DNA of 64,000 bases from JBCBKP01 sp038521625. Its GTDB lineage: Bacteria; Planctomycetota; Phycisphaerae; Phycisphaerales; UBA1924. Under the pieces are notes generated by a model that saw nothing but the letters and a program-made list of their open reading frames with translations, did no database searches and had not been told where the DNA came from. Below are positions 15,741 to 25,060 of this stretch, piece after piece; the first letter of the stretch is position 1; every line of letters begins with the position of its first letter. The position numbers and the translations under genes were made by a program. The stretch lies in the NCBI GenBank assembly GCA_038521625.1, contig JBCBKP010000003.1, positions 1 through 64,000 on the forward strand, in the 5' to 3' direction.

Positions 15741-17163
15741 CGCCGCCACAAACGACCGGAGGCCCGTTACCCCCCGGCGGCGGCGCGTCCAGCAGCAGGA
15801 ACAGCACCCGATCCAGGAACGCCGGGTGCTGCAGCACACCCTGGTGCGTCCCGGTCAGAAACGTCAGCGACCGCCACGACAGCGGCGTCCGAAGACGCCC
15901 GGTCCAGTCCCCATCCTCGCGCTCGTCGAGCAGCACGCTCGTCCGCAGCACCGTCCGGTCGCCCGGCCCGTACTCCACCGGCTCGACGAACGGCTGCCCC
16001 GGAACCGCCCGCGCCGTCCGGGGCGTCGTCAGCGAGTCGCTCAGGAAGTAATCGAACTGCAGCGTCTCCGGCGGACGCTCCGGCGTATCCAGGCTCCGGT
16101 GCAGCGCCGCCGCCGACCGCAGGCACTTCTCCAGGTGCTCGCCCGCCGTCTCGCGTCGCTCCGCCTCCGAGGCCAATCCCGGCAGCAGCTGCCCCAGCGA
16201 CACGTCGCCCACGCCGGCGAGGCCCCAGCCCATGTCATGCCACACCGACGCGTCGTACACGTCCAGCCCCCGCCCACGCCCGTCCACCACCGGCGTGTAA
16301 CGCGTCCGCGGCAGCAGCTGATACACCGCCGGCATCGTGCCCAGGACCTCCGGCGAGTACCGCGGCGTGATCGGCGTCCCCGGCAGCCCCGCCACCAGCC
16401 GGTCCAGCGCGAACAGCGAACCCGCGTTCGGCGTCGCCGCGATCACCACACGCTCCACGTACTTCGCGCCCGCCCACGTCGGCCGCGGCGGGGTGTCGGC
16501 GTACGACAGCAGCCGGTCCCCGTGCCGCAGGAAGTACCGGATCAGCATCCCGCCCATCGAGTGCGCGACGATGTCGAACTTGATCCGACCGGTCGTCCCA
16601 CGCGTCGCCTGCACGATCTTGGTCGCCCGCCGGATGAACCGCAGCAGCTCGCCGGCCGATTCGTCAAGGCTCCGACGCCAGTCGTAGTTGAACTCGAACG
16701 CCACGCTGTCGTGCGCCGTCTCGTGCCGCCCGAGCAGCGACCCGCGCGCGTGCGTATCCGAATAGCTCGCGACGCCCAGCGCCTGCATCACGTTCCCGTA
16801 GATCCGCGGGCGGATCGGGATCCCCGCCAGCGTGCCCGAGACCTGGCCGAGCGTCCCGTCCGGCCGCGCCACGCCCCGCAGTTCCTCCAGCGGAGCCCCC
16901 AGACGCATCGGCAGCGCCACCTGACGCACGCCCTCGGCGTCGGGCCGCACCAGCCGCCCCTTGCGGAAGTCGCCCCAGACCGACCGGCCGCCCGCACCAA
17001 CCACAAGCCGGGCCCCGAGGATCCCGTGGATCACGATCAGCGGGTTCCGCGCGCGAAAGCCGCCCGCCGCCGACCGGCGGTACACCTCGTCCACACGCAG
17101 CGCCTTGCGCTTCGGCTTCGGCGGCCGACGCCTCCTGGATGATCCCGCGTCCGTTGTGCTCAT
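15712..17163 (-). CDS. LCAT-like alpha/beta hydrolase (lipase/acyltransferase)
   Basis: A 483-residue protein of the lecithin:cholesterol acyltransferase-like group. IVIHGILGARL (about 43-53) forms the oxyanion-hole region, VAHSMGGML carries the nucleophile Ser at about 202, and LTGTHQGVLQ near residue 445 may provide the catalytic His. The long insert between strands is normal for this family. There is no clear signal peptide; the N-terminus is basic (RRRRPPKPKRK). It probably acts on lipids or esters. It overlaps the convergent AhpD-like gene by 29 bases. Confidence 0.82.
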   Translation of the reverse strand: MSTTDAGSSRRRRPPKPKRKALRVDEVYRRSAAGGFRARNPLIVIHGILGARLVVGAGGRSVWGDFRKGRLVRPDAEGVRQVALPMRLGAPLEELRGVARPDGTLGQVSGTLAGIPIRPRIYGNVMQALGVASYSDTHARGSLLGRHETAHDSVAFEFNYDWRRSLDESAGELLRFIRRATKIVQATRGTTGRIKFDIVAHSMGGMLIRYFLRHGDRLLSYADTPPRPTWAGAKYVERVVIAATPNAGSLFALDRLVAGLPGTPITPRYSPEVLGTMPAVYQLLPRTRYTPVVDGRGRGLDVYDASVWHDMGWGLAGVGDVSLGQLLPGLASEAERRETAGEHLEKCLRSAAALHRSLDTPERPPETLQFDYFLSDSLTTPRTARAVPGQPFVEPVEYGPGDRTVLRTSVLLDEREDGDWTGRLRTPLSWRSLTFLTGTHQGVLQHPAFLDRVLFLLLDAPPPGGNGPPVVCGGATRTRASRV

Positions 17164-17225
17164 CAGCCGTCGGTCCCCGCCGGTAGGCTACCCGCGGCCG
17201 ACGGGCGGCGTGAAGGGGTCAACAA

Positions 17226-19238
17226 GTGTCAAACGTCCCGATGCAACGCAGCCTGACGATCAACGTCGTCCTCGGCGTCGTCGCGCTCGGCGTCATCCTG
17301 CTGATCGTCGCCATGGTCGCCTCCCGACGCGTCGAGTCGATGATGGCCCAGGACCTCACCCTCCGCGCCCTGCGCGACGTCGAGCTCGCCGGCTCCGAGT
17401 TCCTCCGCCCCATCGAGCACATCACGACCGTCGCCGAAGAGTGGGCGCAGGACGGCTGGTTCGAACGCCGCGACCGCGACTCGCTCGTCCGCGCCATGCG
17501 CGGCGTCATCGAGGGCACCGCCGTCGGCATCACCGGCGTCCACACCATCACGCCCGACGGCGTCGAGACCTTCCTCACGCGAACCGAGGGCGGCGAGCTC
17601 TGCCTCCGCACCGACCACGAGAGGCCCGGAACCACCGAGCGGATCTTCTTCCCCGACGACGGCGAGCCCGAAGAGTCACGCATCGACCGCGTCGTGCCCG
17701 ATCCCCGGGAGCAGGACTGGTACGCCGACGCCGTCGCCGAACTCCGCGCCAACCCCTCCGCCTCGGTCCGGGAGCGGCGCGTCGTCTCGCAGCTCCGACC
17801 CCTCCCCGAGACCGGCCGTCAGGGTTTCATCGTCTCCATCGCGATCCCGGCCGCCCGCGAGGGCGAGATCGTCATCGCCTACGACGTCATCGCGACCGAG
17901 GTTCTCGACTACTTCGACGACATCCGAATCCGCAGACGCGGCGAGATGGCCGTTTTCGCCCTCGACGAACGCCGCGGCGTGCTCCAGCACTTCGCCGCCA
18001 CCCCGGACGATCCCGAGAACGTCGTCCTCTCAGATCTCCGGGCGGACAGCGGCCCGGCCATCGCGTTCGTGCGCGACATCGAAGACCTGCCCGAGTCCTC
18101 CGAGGTCCGCCGGTTCGAGTACCAGGACGAGGCCTGGTGGGGGGCGCTCGAGGCCAGCGACCGCGGCGTCGAGCGCGAAATCTGGTACGCCGCCGTCGTC
18201 CCCGAGCGCGAACTGCTCGGCATCACCGACCCATTCATCTACGTCATCATCGTCACCGTCATCGTCGTCGCGCTCGCCAGCGTCAGGGCCAGGGTCATGT
18301 CCGCACGCTACGCCGGACCGGTGCGAGCCCTCGTCGATCAGAGCGAGCGCATGGCGCGCCTCGACTTCAACCAGTCCGACCCGATCCGCTCCGACATCCG
18401 AGAGATCGAGATCCTCGCCCGCGCGCAGGACCGCACCCGCTCGGCGCTCGAGAGCTTCACCGCCACCGACGAAGAGGTCAGCCTCGCACGCGCCGTCCGC
18501 GAGTTCGACCGCCAACGAATCCGGGCCGTCGTCGGCGGACACGAGATCGCCGTCTCCTTCGCGGAGGGCGAGCAGCCCGCCTGCGAGCTCGCGCTCGCCG
18601 TCGGCGTCGTCGAGAGCCCCGGCTCCCAGGTCCGCTCGCTCCTGCCCCCCGGCCAGGGCCACCGGACCCTCGCGCTCCACCTCTCGGCGCCGACCACCGC
18701 GCTCGACGGCGCGATGCTCGCCCGCGAACTCACCGCCGTCGTCCGACAGTCCGCCCGCGTCCGCCACGAGCCCGCCCTCGTCCTCCTCGATCTCGACCGC
18801 TACTGCCGCGAGTGGTACCCCGACCTCGGGCTCGTCTCCGCTGTCTGCCTCGCCCTCGATGCCGAAGCCGACACCGTCGACCTCGCAGCCGCCGGCGACC
18901 CCGTCGCGTTCGTCACCGGCGCCGGCGACCACGAGATCCTCGATCTGACCGGGCCCTCCCTCGGCCACATGAGCGACGTCGAGACCCCAGTGACCAAACA
19001 CGTCACGCTCCCGCCCGGCGCCGTCCTACTGGTCTGCCCACGCCGCATCGCCGAAGCCCTCGGCCACGACCGCATCCCGCTCGGCGTTGACAAGCTCGCC
19101 GGGTTCGTCGCCGGCTCCGCAGACGCGCCCCTCGACGACGTCATCGCCGCCGCGGGCGAGAACCTCCGCCACGCGCTCGGCCGCGAGCGCTACGAGACCG
19201 ACCTCGCCGCCGTCGCCGTGCGCCGTCGCCCGGCCTGA
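17226..19238 (+). CDS. Membrane sensor with a degenerate SpoIIE/PP2C-like domain
   Basis: A 670-residue protein. One membrane helix at about 12-32, an extracytoplasmic sensor of ~300 residues (Cache-like, with a DWYADAVAEL segment), a second helix at about 338-358, and a HAMP-like linker. The C-terminal ~220 residues follow the order of SpoIIE-type phosphatases: AMLARELTAVVRQ after the first metal site, LVLLDLDRYCRE, the DLAAAGDPVAF turn and LPPGAVLLVCP. The metal-binding aspartates of the usual GDxxGHG and TDG motifs are replaced (HLSAPTT, CPRR), so catalysis is doubtful. Start: GTG 17226 with GAAGGGG upstream; ATG 17241 is possible. Confidence 0.72.
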   Translation: MSNVPMQRSLTINVVLGVVALGVILLIVAMVASRRVESMMAQDLTLRALRDVELAGSEFLRPIEHITTVAEEWAQDGWFERRDRDSLVRAMRGVIEGTAVGITGVHTITPDGVETFLTRTEGGELCLRTDHERPGTTERIFFPDDGEPEESRIDRVVPDPREQDWYADAVAELRANPSASVRERRVVSQLRPLPETGRQGFIVSIAIPAAREGEIVIAYDVIATEVLDYFDDIRIRRRGEMAVFALDERRGVLQHFAATPDDPENVVLSDLRADSGPAIAFVRDIEDLPESSEVRRFEYQDEAWWGALEASDRGVEREIWYAAVVPERELLGITDPFIYVIIVTVIVVALASVRARVMSARYAGPVRALVDQSERMARLDFNQSDPIRSDIREIEILARAQDRTRSALESFTATDEEVSLARAVREFDRQRIRAVVGGHEIAVSFAEGEQPACELALAVGVVESPGSQVRSLLPPGQGHRTLALHLSAPTTALDGAMLARELTAVVRQSARVRHEPALVLLDLDRYCREWYPDLGLVSAVCLALDAEADTVDLAAAGDPVAFVTGAGDHEILDLTGPSLGHMSDVETPVTKHVTLPPGAVLLVCPRRIAEALGHDRIPLGVDKLAGFVAGSADAPLDDVIAAAGENLRHALGRERYETDLAAVAVRRRPA

Positions 19239-19334
19239 CGCCCAGACCGACGCCCCGCCCGCCCAGGCCATAGGGAACAGACATCGTGTACCTTGTGACG
19301 CCCGCGGCCTCGCGCCGCAAGGGCACCACAGTCG

Positions 19335-21023
19335 ATGAACCTCAGCACGTCCCAGATCCTCGTCTTCTTCCGCCAGCGGAGCACCCAGCGGAACATCCGC
19401 TCGCTCGCACGCTTCATCGGCGTCCTCGCATTCCTCGTCGTCCTCTACAGCGTCGTCTTCCAGCTCATCATGAGATCCGAGGGCCAGGAGCACAGCTGGA
19501 TCACCGGCTTCTACTGGACCCTCACCGTCATGTCGACCCTCGGCTTCGGCGACATCACCTTCGAGAGCGACCTCGGACGCGTCTTCTCCATGGTCGTGCT
19601 GGCCACCGGCGTCGTCTTCCTGCTCATCCTGCTCCCGTTCACCATCATCCAGTTCTTCTACGCCCCCTGGGTCGAGGCCCAGAACGCCGCCCGCACCCCG
19701 CGCGAGCTCGCGCCCACCGTCCGCGGCCACGTCATCCTCACCAGCCACAACCCCGTCACCACCACCCTCGTCCGAAAGCTCGACCACCTCGACCGCCGCT
19801 ACGTCCTCCTCGTCTCCGACTTCGAAGACGCCAGCCGCCTCCACGACATGGGCCTCCGCGTCATGTTCGGCCCGCTCGAGAACCCCGAGACCTACCGCCT
19901 CGCCCGCGCGGACGCCGCCGCGCTCGTCGCCACCACCAGCGACGACGTCATGAACACCAACGTCGCCTTCATGGTCCGGCAGGTCGCCCCCGACGTCCCC
20001 ATCGTCGCCACCGCCACCACCGCGACGGGCGAGGCCATCCTTGCCCACGCCGGCGCCACCCGGATCATGCGCCTCGGCGACATGATGGGCCGAACACTCG
20101 CACGCTGCATGGTCGGCGGCGACGCCGTCACCCACGTCGTCGGCGAGCTCGACGAGCTCCTCATCGCCGAGGCCAACGCCCAGCGCACGCCCCTCGTCGG
20201 CAAGTCCCTCCGCGAGAACGGCATACGAGACCTCGGCGTCAGCGTCATCGGCCTCTGGAACCGCGGCGTCTTCGAGCACGCAACCCCCGACACCGTGGTA
20301 CAGGAGCACTCGATCCTCGTCCTCGCCGGCTCGCGCGCCCAGCTCAACAACTACGACGAGAACTTCGTCATCTACAACGTCTCCATCAAGCCCGTCCTCA
20401 TCCTCGGCGCCGGGCGCGTGGGCGCCGCCGCCGCCCGCGCCCTCGATGCCCGCGGCGTGGACTACCGCATCGTCGATCTCGAGCCCGACCGCGTCGCCCA
20501 GCGCGACAACGGCATCGCCGGCGACGCCCGAGACCCCGACGTCCTCCAGAACGCCGGCCTCCACGAAGCGCCCGCCGTGCTCATCACCACCCACGACGAC
20601 AGCCTCAACATCTACCTCGCGATCTACTGCCGCAGTGTCCGCCCCGACATCCAGATCATCAGCCGCGCCACCATCGAGCAGAACATCGAGACCATGCACC
20701 GCGCCGGCGCCGACTTCGTCCACTCCTACGCCTCCATGGGCGCCGCCGGCATCCTCAACGAGCTCGAGGGACACCGCATCGTCAACGTCGCCGAGGGCCT
20801 CGGCATCTTCCGCCTCGAAGCGCCGGGCTCACTCGACGGCCAGACCCTCGCCGGCTGCGGCGTCCGCGAGAAGACCGGCTGCACCATCGTCGCCGTCCGC
20901 GCCGAGGATGGCTCCCTCGCGATCAACCCGCCCGCGGACGCCGTCCTCCGCGCCGGCCAGGAGCTCGTCCTCGCCGGCGACGAAGAGTCCGAGACACGCT
21001 TCCTCGAGCAGTTCGCCGAGTAA
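19335..21023 (+). CDS. Potassium channel with two RCK (TrkA-N/TrkA-C) modules
   Basis: A 562-residue protein. Two membrane helices (about 28-45 and 83-108) flank a pore loop with the selectivity filter TLGFGD at about 69-74. Two regulatory RCK units follow: GHVILTSHNP starts the first (about 130) and PVLILGAGRVGAAAARAL the second (about 354), the latter with an intact dinucleotide-binding glycine motif. The C-terminus (about 490-560) is a TrkA-C domain. Both RCKs on one chain suggest four subunits forming one gating ring. It is probably a ligand-gated K+ channel for osmotic or ionic balance. Monocistronic start at ATG 19335. Confidence 0.9.
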   Translation: MNLSTSQILVFFRQRSTQRNIRSLARFIGVLAFLVVLYSVVFQLIMRSEGQEHSWITGFYWTLTVMSTLGFGDITFESDLGRVFSMVVLATGVVFLLILLPFTIIQFFYAPWVEAQNAARTPRELAPTVRGHVILTSHNPVTTTLVRKLDHLDRRYVLLVSDFEDASRLHDMGLRVMFGPLENPETYRLARADAAALVATTSDDVMNTNVAFMVRQVAPDVPIVATATTATGEAILAHAGATRIMRLGDMMGRTLARCMVGGDAVTHVVGELDELLIAEANAQRTPLVGKSLRENGIRDLGVSVIGLWNRGVFEHATPDTVVQEHSILVLAGSRAQLNNYDENFVIYNVSIKPVLILGAGRVGAAAARALDARGVDYRIVDLEPDRVAQRDNGIAGDARDPDVLQNAGLHEAPAVLITTHDDSLNIYLAIYCRSVRPDIQIISRATIEQNIETMHRAGADFVHSYASMGAAGILNELEGHRIVNVAEGLGIFRLEAPGSLDGQTLAGCGVREKTGCTIVAVRAEDGSLAINPPADAVLRAGQELVLAGDEESETRFLEQFAE

Positions 21024-21041
21024 ACTCGCGCGCACGCCCCG

Positions 21042-23786
21042 TCAGGCGCTCGCGCGCGGACGGCCGCGGATCGCGTCGATCAGCGACGGCGCCGAGATCG
21101 GCTTGGTCAGATAGTCGCTGCAGCCCGCGCCCAGGCACTTCTCGCGGTCGCCCGCCATCGCGTGCGCCGTCAGCGCGATCACCGGCAGCGTGTGCCCGAG
21201 CTCACGCAGACGCCGCGTCGCCGTATACCCGTCCATCTCAGGCATCTGCATGTCCATCAGCACGAGGTCGTACCCGGGGTTCACCGTGTCGCTGCCGAGC
21301 ATCTGCAACGCCACCAGACCGTTGGATGCCAGATCAACCGTCGCACCCGCACGCTCGAGGTAGAACCGGATCAGCCGCTGGTTGTCCGGCCCGTCCTCGG
21401 CCAGCAGCACCCGGAACCCGACCAGCGCACGCCCCGCGGGCGGCCCGGCCGCCCGAGCCGCCCCCGCCGCCTGCGACGTCGCCGAGCTCTCACCCAGATC
21501 CCCACTCAGACCCTCACCCGGATCGACCATCCGAACCCCGACGAGCGGGCCGGTCGAGACCGTGAGCGCGAACGTGCTCCCGCGACCCTCGGTCGAATCC
21601 GCATCGATCCAACCGCCCAGCAGCCGCGCCAATGAGTTCGAGATGTTCAGCCCGAGACCGCTCCCGCCGAACCGGCGCGTCATGCTCGCGTCCGCCTGCT
21701 GGAACACGTCGAACTTCCGCACCTGCGCCAGCTGCCGCTCGCTCATGCCGATCCCGGTGTCGTTCACCACGAAGCGCATCAGCTCCGCGTCCGGATCGCA
21801 CGTGACCCGCACCGAGACCCGCCCCTCGTCCGTGAACTTCACCGCGTTGCCAACCAGGTTCAGCAGGATCTGACGCACACGCGTCGCGTCGCTGACGATC
21901 GACTCCGGCACCGGCCCGTCGAGCGACAGCTCCAGACCGACGCTCTTGTCCGCGGCCTTCGGGCCCACCAGGCCGACGACGTCGCGCGCCAGCCCGATCG
22001 CGTCGGTCGGGCCCTGCTCGACCGTCATCTTCCCCGCCTGCACCTTCGAGATGTCCAGGATGTCGTTCACCAGCGCCAGCAGGTGCGACGCGTTGCGTCG
22101 GATCGTCTCCGCGGCAACCCCGCGCTCTTCCTCCGAGGTCGACCGGTCGGTCAGCACCTCCGCGAAGCCCAGGATCGCCGTCATCGGCGTCCGGATCTCG
22201 TGGCTCATGTTCGCCAGGAACGCCGACTGCGCCTGCGCGCTCTGGCTCGCCTGGTTCCGCAAGAACCGCAGCCCGAGCGAGATGCTGCACGACTCGGCGA
22301 TCATCCGCTCCGTGTCCGTCCACGGACGCGACCGGTCCCGAGTCGTCTCGATGTACTCGTGGAAGCTCGACCGCGGCGTCAGCTTCGGCCGCCCGGCCTT
22401 GTCCCACTCGATCCCGGCGTTCGGGTCGCCCGCCCAGCGCGTCTCCTGCGTCTTCGCCCGACGCAGCGCCAGCACGTGGTCCTCCCAGCTCTCGCCCACA
22501 CGCACGACCAGCGCGCCCGCCAGCCCGCCCAGCCGGTCCGCGAGCCCCGGGAACGCCCCCGCCAGATGGTCGCAGTGCGCCGTGCGCCCGTCCCGGTCCG
22601 CGGCGAGCGACCGGGCGATGTCCGACGCCAGCTCGCGATCGACCTCCAGCCCGTCCGCCTGGAACTCGCCGCCCAGGCTCAGCATGATCGCGTCGCACGT
22701 CAGCAGCTCGCGCAGACGCGGCAGCTGCTCCTGCAGCCGGCGGGCGTACAGCGGCGACCGCGGGTCGGCCCCGGTCGCCTCGGTCTGCAGCTCGATCGCC
22801 AGCTGCTGCGACCGCAGCCGCGTGTCCAGCTCGAGCCGAACCAGCTTCGTCGCGAACGCCGCCGAGATCGCGCGCAGCGACTCGTCGAGCAGCGCCGACG
22901 GACGCCGCCGATCGGAGTGGTACAGCGCGATGTGCCCCCACACCGCGTCGCCGACGATCAGCGGCAGGATCAGCGTCGAGCAGACGCCCATGTTCCGGTA
23001 GTACCTGCGGCACGGACCCGCGGTCACCCGCGTCCGCACGTGCGTCAGGTCCGTGTGCTCGCCCGTCCTCGGGTTCTGCAGCGGGACCAGCATCGCCCCG
23101 TCCTCCGACGGATCGACCGTGACCCGCACCCTCTCCTCGCGGTACATCTTCCGCACCGTCGGCGGGATCTCCCGCGACGGGAACCGCAGCCCGAGGTACG
23201 GCTCCAGATCGTCACGCCCGATCGACTCGCCGACGACCTCGCCGTTCCCCGTCTCGTCGAACTTGTAGACCATGCAGCGCTCGTACCCGAGACGCTCGCG
23301 CACGAACTGCGCGGTCACCCGCGCGGCGTTCCTCAGATCGCCCGTCTCCTCCAGCAGCGCGAGCATCGAGCCGGCCGCGTCGCGGACACGCCCCGTGCTG
23401 ATGTCACCCTCGTGCGCCGCCGGCTCGAAGTCGAGGTACACGAGCCCGTCGCGCGCGTGCGCCCGCATCGAAAGCTCGACCCCGTGCCGTGTCCTCAGCA
23501 ACGGACCCAGCACCGGCTCCTCCGTCAGCCCGCCCGCAAGGATCGCGCGAAGCCCATGGTCGTCCTCGAAGATCGGAACCTCACCCAGCCCACGACCGGT
23601 CAGGTCTTCGGCCGCGTGACCCAGCACGCCCTCGGCGCTCGAGGTCGCCTGCAGCACCCGACCGCTCGACGCCTCGAGCACGAGCAGCGCGGCGTGGGGT
23701 TGAACACCCCCCGTGAACTGATAGGCGATGTTCTCGCACCCCTCGGTGACCGACTCATCGACATGAACCGCGGGTGTATGAGCCAC
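21042..23786 (-). CDS. Bacteriophytochrome-type hybrid histidine kinase
   Basis: A 914-residue red-light sensor kinase. PAS at about 15-110, with Cys17 (EGCEN), the bilin-binding position of bacteriophytochromes, and VQPHAALLV. GAF at about 140-310, PHY at about 330-500 with the tongue motif PRSSFHEY. HisKA has MSHEIRTPM with the phosphorylated His529, then an ATPase domain (N box LNLVGNAVKF, G2 GGSGLGLNIS), and a C-terminal receiver (LMDMQMPEMDG). Canonical PASDIP reads PSREIP, and the His near 260 is Cys259, both altered around the chromophore. GTG start at 23786. No separate response regulator or haem oxygenase is adjacent. Confidence 0.9.
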   Translation of the reverse strand: MAHTPAVHVDESVTEGCENIAYQFTGGVQPHAALLVLEASSGRVLQATSSAEGVLGHAAEDLTGRGLGEVPIFEDDHGLRAILAGGLTEEPVLGPLLRTRHGVELSMRAHARDGLVYLDFEPAAHEGDISTGRVRDAAGSMLALLEETGDLRNAARVTAQFVRERLGYERCMVYKFDETGNGEVVGESIGRDDLEPYLGLRFPSREIPPTVRKMYREERVRVTVDPSEDGAMLVPLQNPRTGEHTDLTHVRTRVTAGPCRRYYRNMGVCSTLILPLIVGDAVWGHIALYHSDRRRPSALLDESLRAISAAFATKLVRLELDTRLRSQQLAIELQTEATGADPRSPLYARRLQEQLPRLRELLTCDAIMLSLGGEFQADGLEVDRELASDIARSLAADRDGRTAHCDHLAGAFPGLADRLGGLAGALVVRVGESWEDHVLALRRAKTQETRWAGDPNAGIEWDKAGRPKLTPRSSFHEYIETTRDRSRPWTDTERMIAESCSISLGLRFLRNQASQSAQAQSAFLANMSHEIRTPMTAILGFAEVLTDRSTSEEERGVAAETIRRNASHLLALVNDILDISKVQAGKMTVEQGPTDAIGLARDVVGLVGPKAADKSVGLELSLDGPVPESIVSDATRVRQILLNLVGNAVKFTDEGRVSVRVTCDPDAELMRFVVNDTGIGMSERQLAQVRKFDVFQQADASMTRRFGGSGLGLNISNSLARLLGGWIDADSTEGRGSTFALTVSTGPLVGVRMVDPGEGLSGDLGESSATSQAAGAARAAGPPAGRALVGFRVLLAEDGPDNQRLIRFYLERAGATVDLASNGLVALQMLGSDTVNPGYDLVLMDMQMPEMDGYTATRRLRELGHTLPVIALTAHAMAGDREKCLGAGCSDYLTKPISAPSLIDAIRGRPRASA

Positions 23787-23892
23787 GCCCCCAGTACGGC
23801 AAGCGAAAGGCCGAAACTACACAATTGCAGCCCCCGGCCGCGGGCCTCCGCGTGCCGCTCCTCAGCTCAGAAGTTGTGTGCTGATCGGGGGC

Positions 23893-24126
23893 TCAGAAGC
23901 CCGTGTCGGCGAGCGAGCCGGCCGTCGTGCGGCGTTGGGTCGCGTCGTTCAACTCGAGCACGCGGCGCTCGGCCTCGGCCCGGCAGTTGAAGCAGTCCAC
24001 CTCGAGCCACAGATCCTCGGACGCCCGCTCCCAGACCACCCAGCGGCCGGCAGCATCCGTGGCAACCCGAAGGGACGTGGCGGCGGACAACGGATCGGGC
24101 AGGCGATTCGGTGTGGAGGACACCAT
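23893..24126 (-). CDS. Small hypothetical protein
   Basis: A 77-residue soluble protein from ATG 24126 (MVSSTPNRLPDP...). It has two strands (WVVWERASEDLWLEVDC), a CFNC motif that might bind a metal or be redox-active, and a helix (AEAERRVLELND). No family was recognised. An upstream in-frame ATG would add ~20 residues of AT-richer sequence. It sits alone between the Bat operon and the phytochrome gene. Confidence 0.5.
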   Translation of the reverse strand: MVSSTPNRLPDPLSAATSLRVATDAAGRWVVWERASEDLWLEVDCFNCRAEAERRVLELNDATQRRTTAGSLADTGF

Positions 24127-24262
24127 CAGATTGACTCCCCGTGACAAAGACGCATTCCGCCCTTTCCCCTGCTCTCCGTCCGCAATCAAGGTTACCGGTA
24201 GAAGCGCTTTCATCGAAGCGCCGTTCATCAAACGCAAACAGTTGGGGCGGATTCCCACCCCC

Positions 24263-25060
24263 TCAGTCGGGTAATCTGTTCGCAATCTGCTCGATCCGGG
24301 CCCCTGGAATCCAGTAGGAATCCCCGGTCGGGGTGAGGCATTCCACCCAGTCCCCACGCCACTCGAGCGCCACCAGCTCCGTCCCAGCCGGAATCGGCGC
24401 ATCGAACGCTTCCTCGTAGACCGCCTCGCTCGGACCTCGGAACGCCCTCGTTGCCTCGAGAAGAACGGCGTTCGTTGGGGTCGCCCGCGCCAGACCTCCA
24501 AGCAGCCCCAGCAGCCCGCCGCCCACCAGCGCCGTCAGGCCCAGCCCCAGCATCCACCCGCGCCCGATCGTCCCGCGACGCACCCCGATCGCGATCCAAA
24601 CCAACATCCACCCGCCGAGCGCGGACAGCAGGCCCACAAGCGGGGGGATCGCCGAGCCCGCCGACCCGAGCCAGCCCGCCGGGCCGAACGCCGACGGGTC
24701 GGGCCACTCCACCCTCGTCTGCCGGCGCGCGACCTCGAGGCTCTGGCGCGCACGCGCATCGTCCGGCCGTAGCTCGAGCGCCCGCCGGTACGCGAGCACC
24801 GCCCGCCCCAGGTCGCCCCGCAGCAGCGCCGCATTGCCGATGTTGCGCTGCAGGTCCGCGTTCCGCGCGCCCTCCGCCTCGGCCCGGAGCCAGATCGCGC
24901 CCGCCTCCTCCAGCAACGCCTCGGCCGCCGGGCGGTCCTCCTCGAGAAGCTCGAGCGCTCGCCCGTACGCGTCTTCTGCACGCCGGAGCTCGTCCGCGCT
25001 CGGTTGCGCGAGCACGCCCGTGCTCAGGAACGCCGAGACCAGCAACGCGAGCCGCATCAT
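24263..25060 (-). CDS. BatE-like TPR/SH3 membrane protein
   Basis: A 265-residue protein, last in the Bat operon. Signal peptide (FLSTGVLAQ), TPR-like helices (GNAALLRGDLGRAVLAYRRALELRPDDARARQ, about 70-105), two membrane helices (about 138-158 and 170-190), then a C-terminal SH3-like domain (GTELVALEWRGDWVECLTP). This order matches BatE proteins of the Bacteroides aerotolerance operon. It probably helps assemble the Bat complex in the envelope. Its ATG overlaps the BatD stop (ATGA). Confidence 0.85.
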   Translation of the reverse strand: MMRLALLVSAFLSTGVLAQPSADELRRAEDAYGRALELLEEDRPAAEALLEEAGAIWLRAEAEGARNADLQRNIGNAALLRGDLGRAVLAYRRALELRPDDARARQSLEVARRQTRVEWPDPSAFGPAGWLGSAGSAIPPLVGLLSALGGWMLVWIAIGVRRGTIGRGWMLGLGLTALVGGGLLGLLGGLARATPTNAVLLEATRAFRGPSEAVYEEAFDAPIPAGTELVALEWRGDWVECLTPTGDSYWIPGARIEQIANRLPD

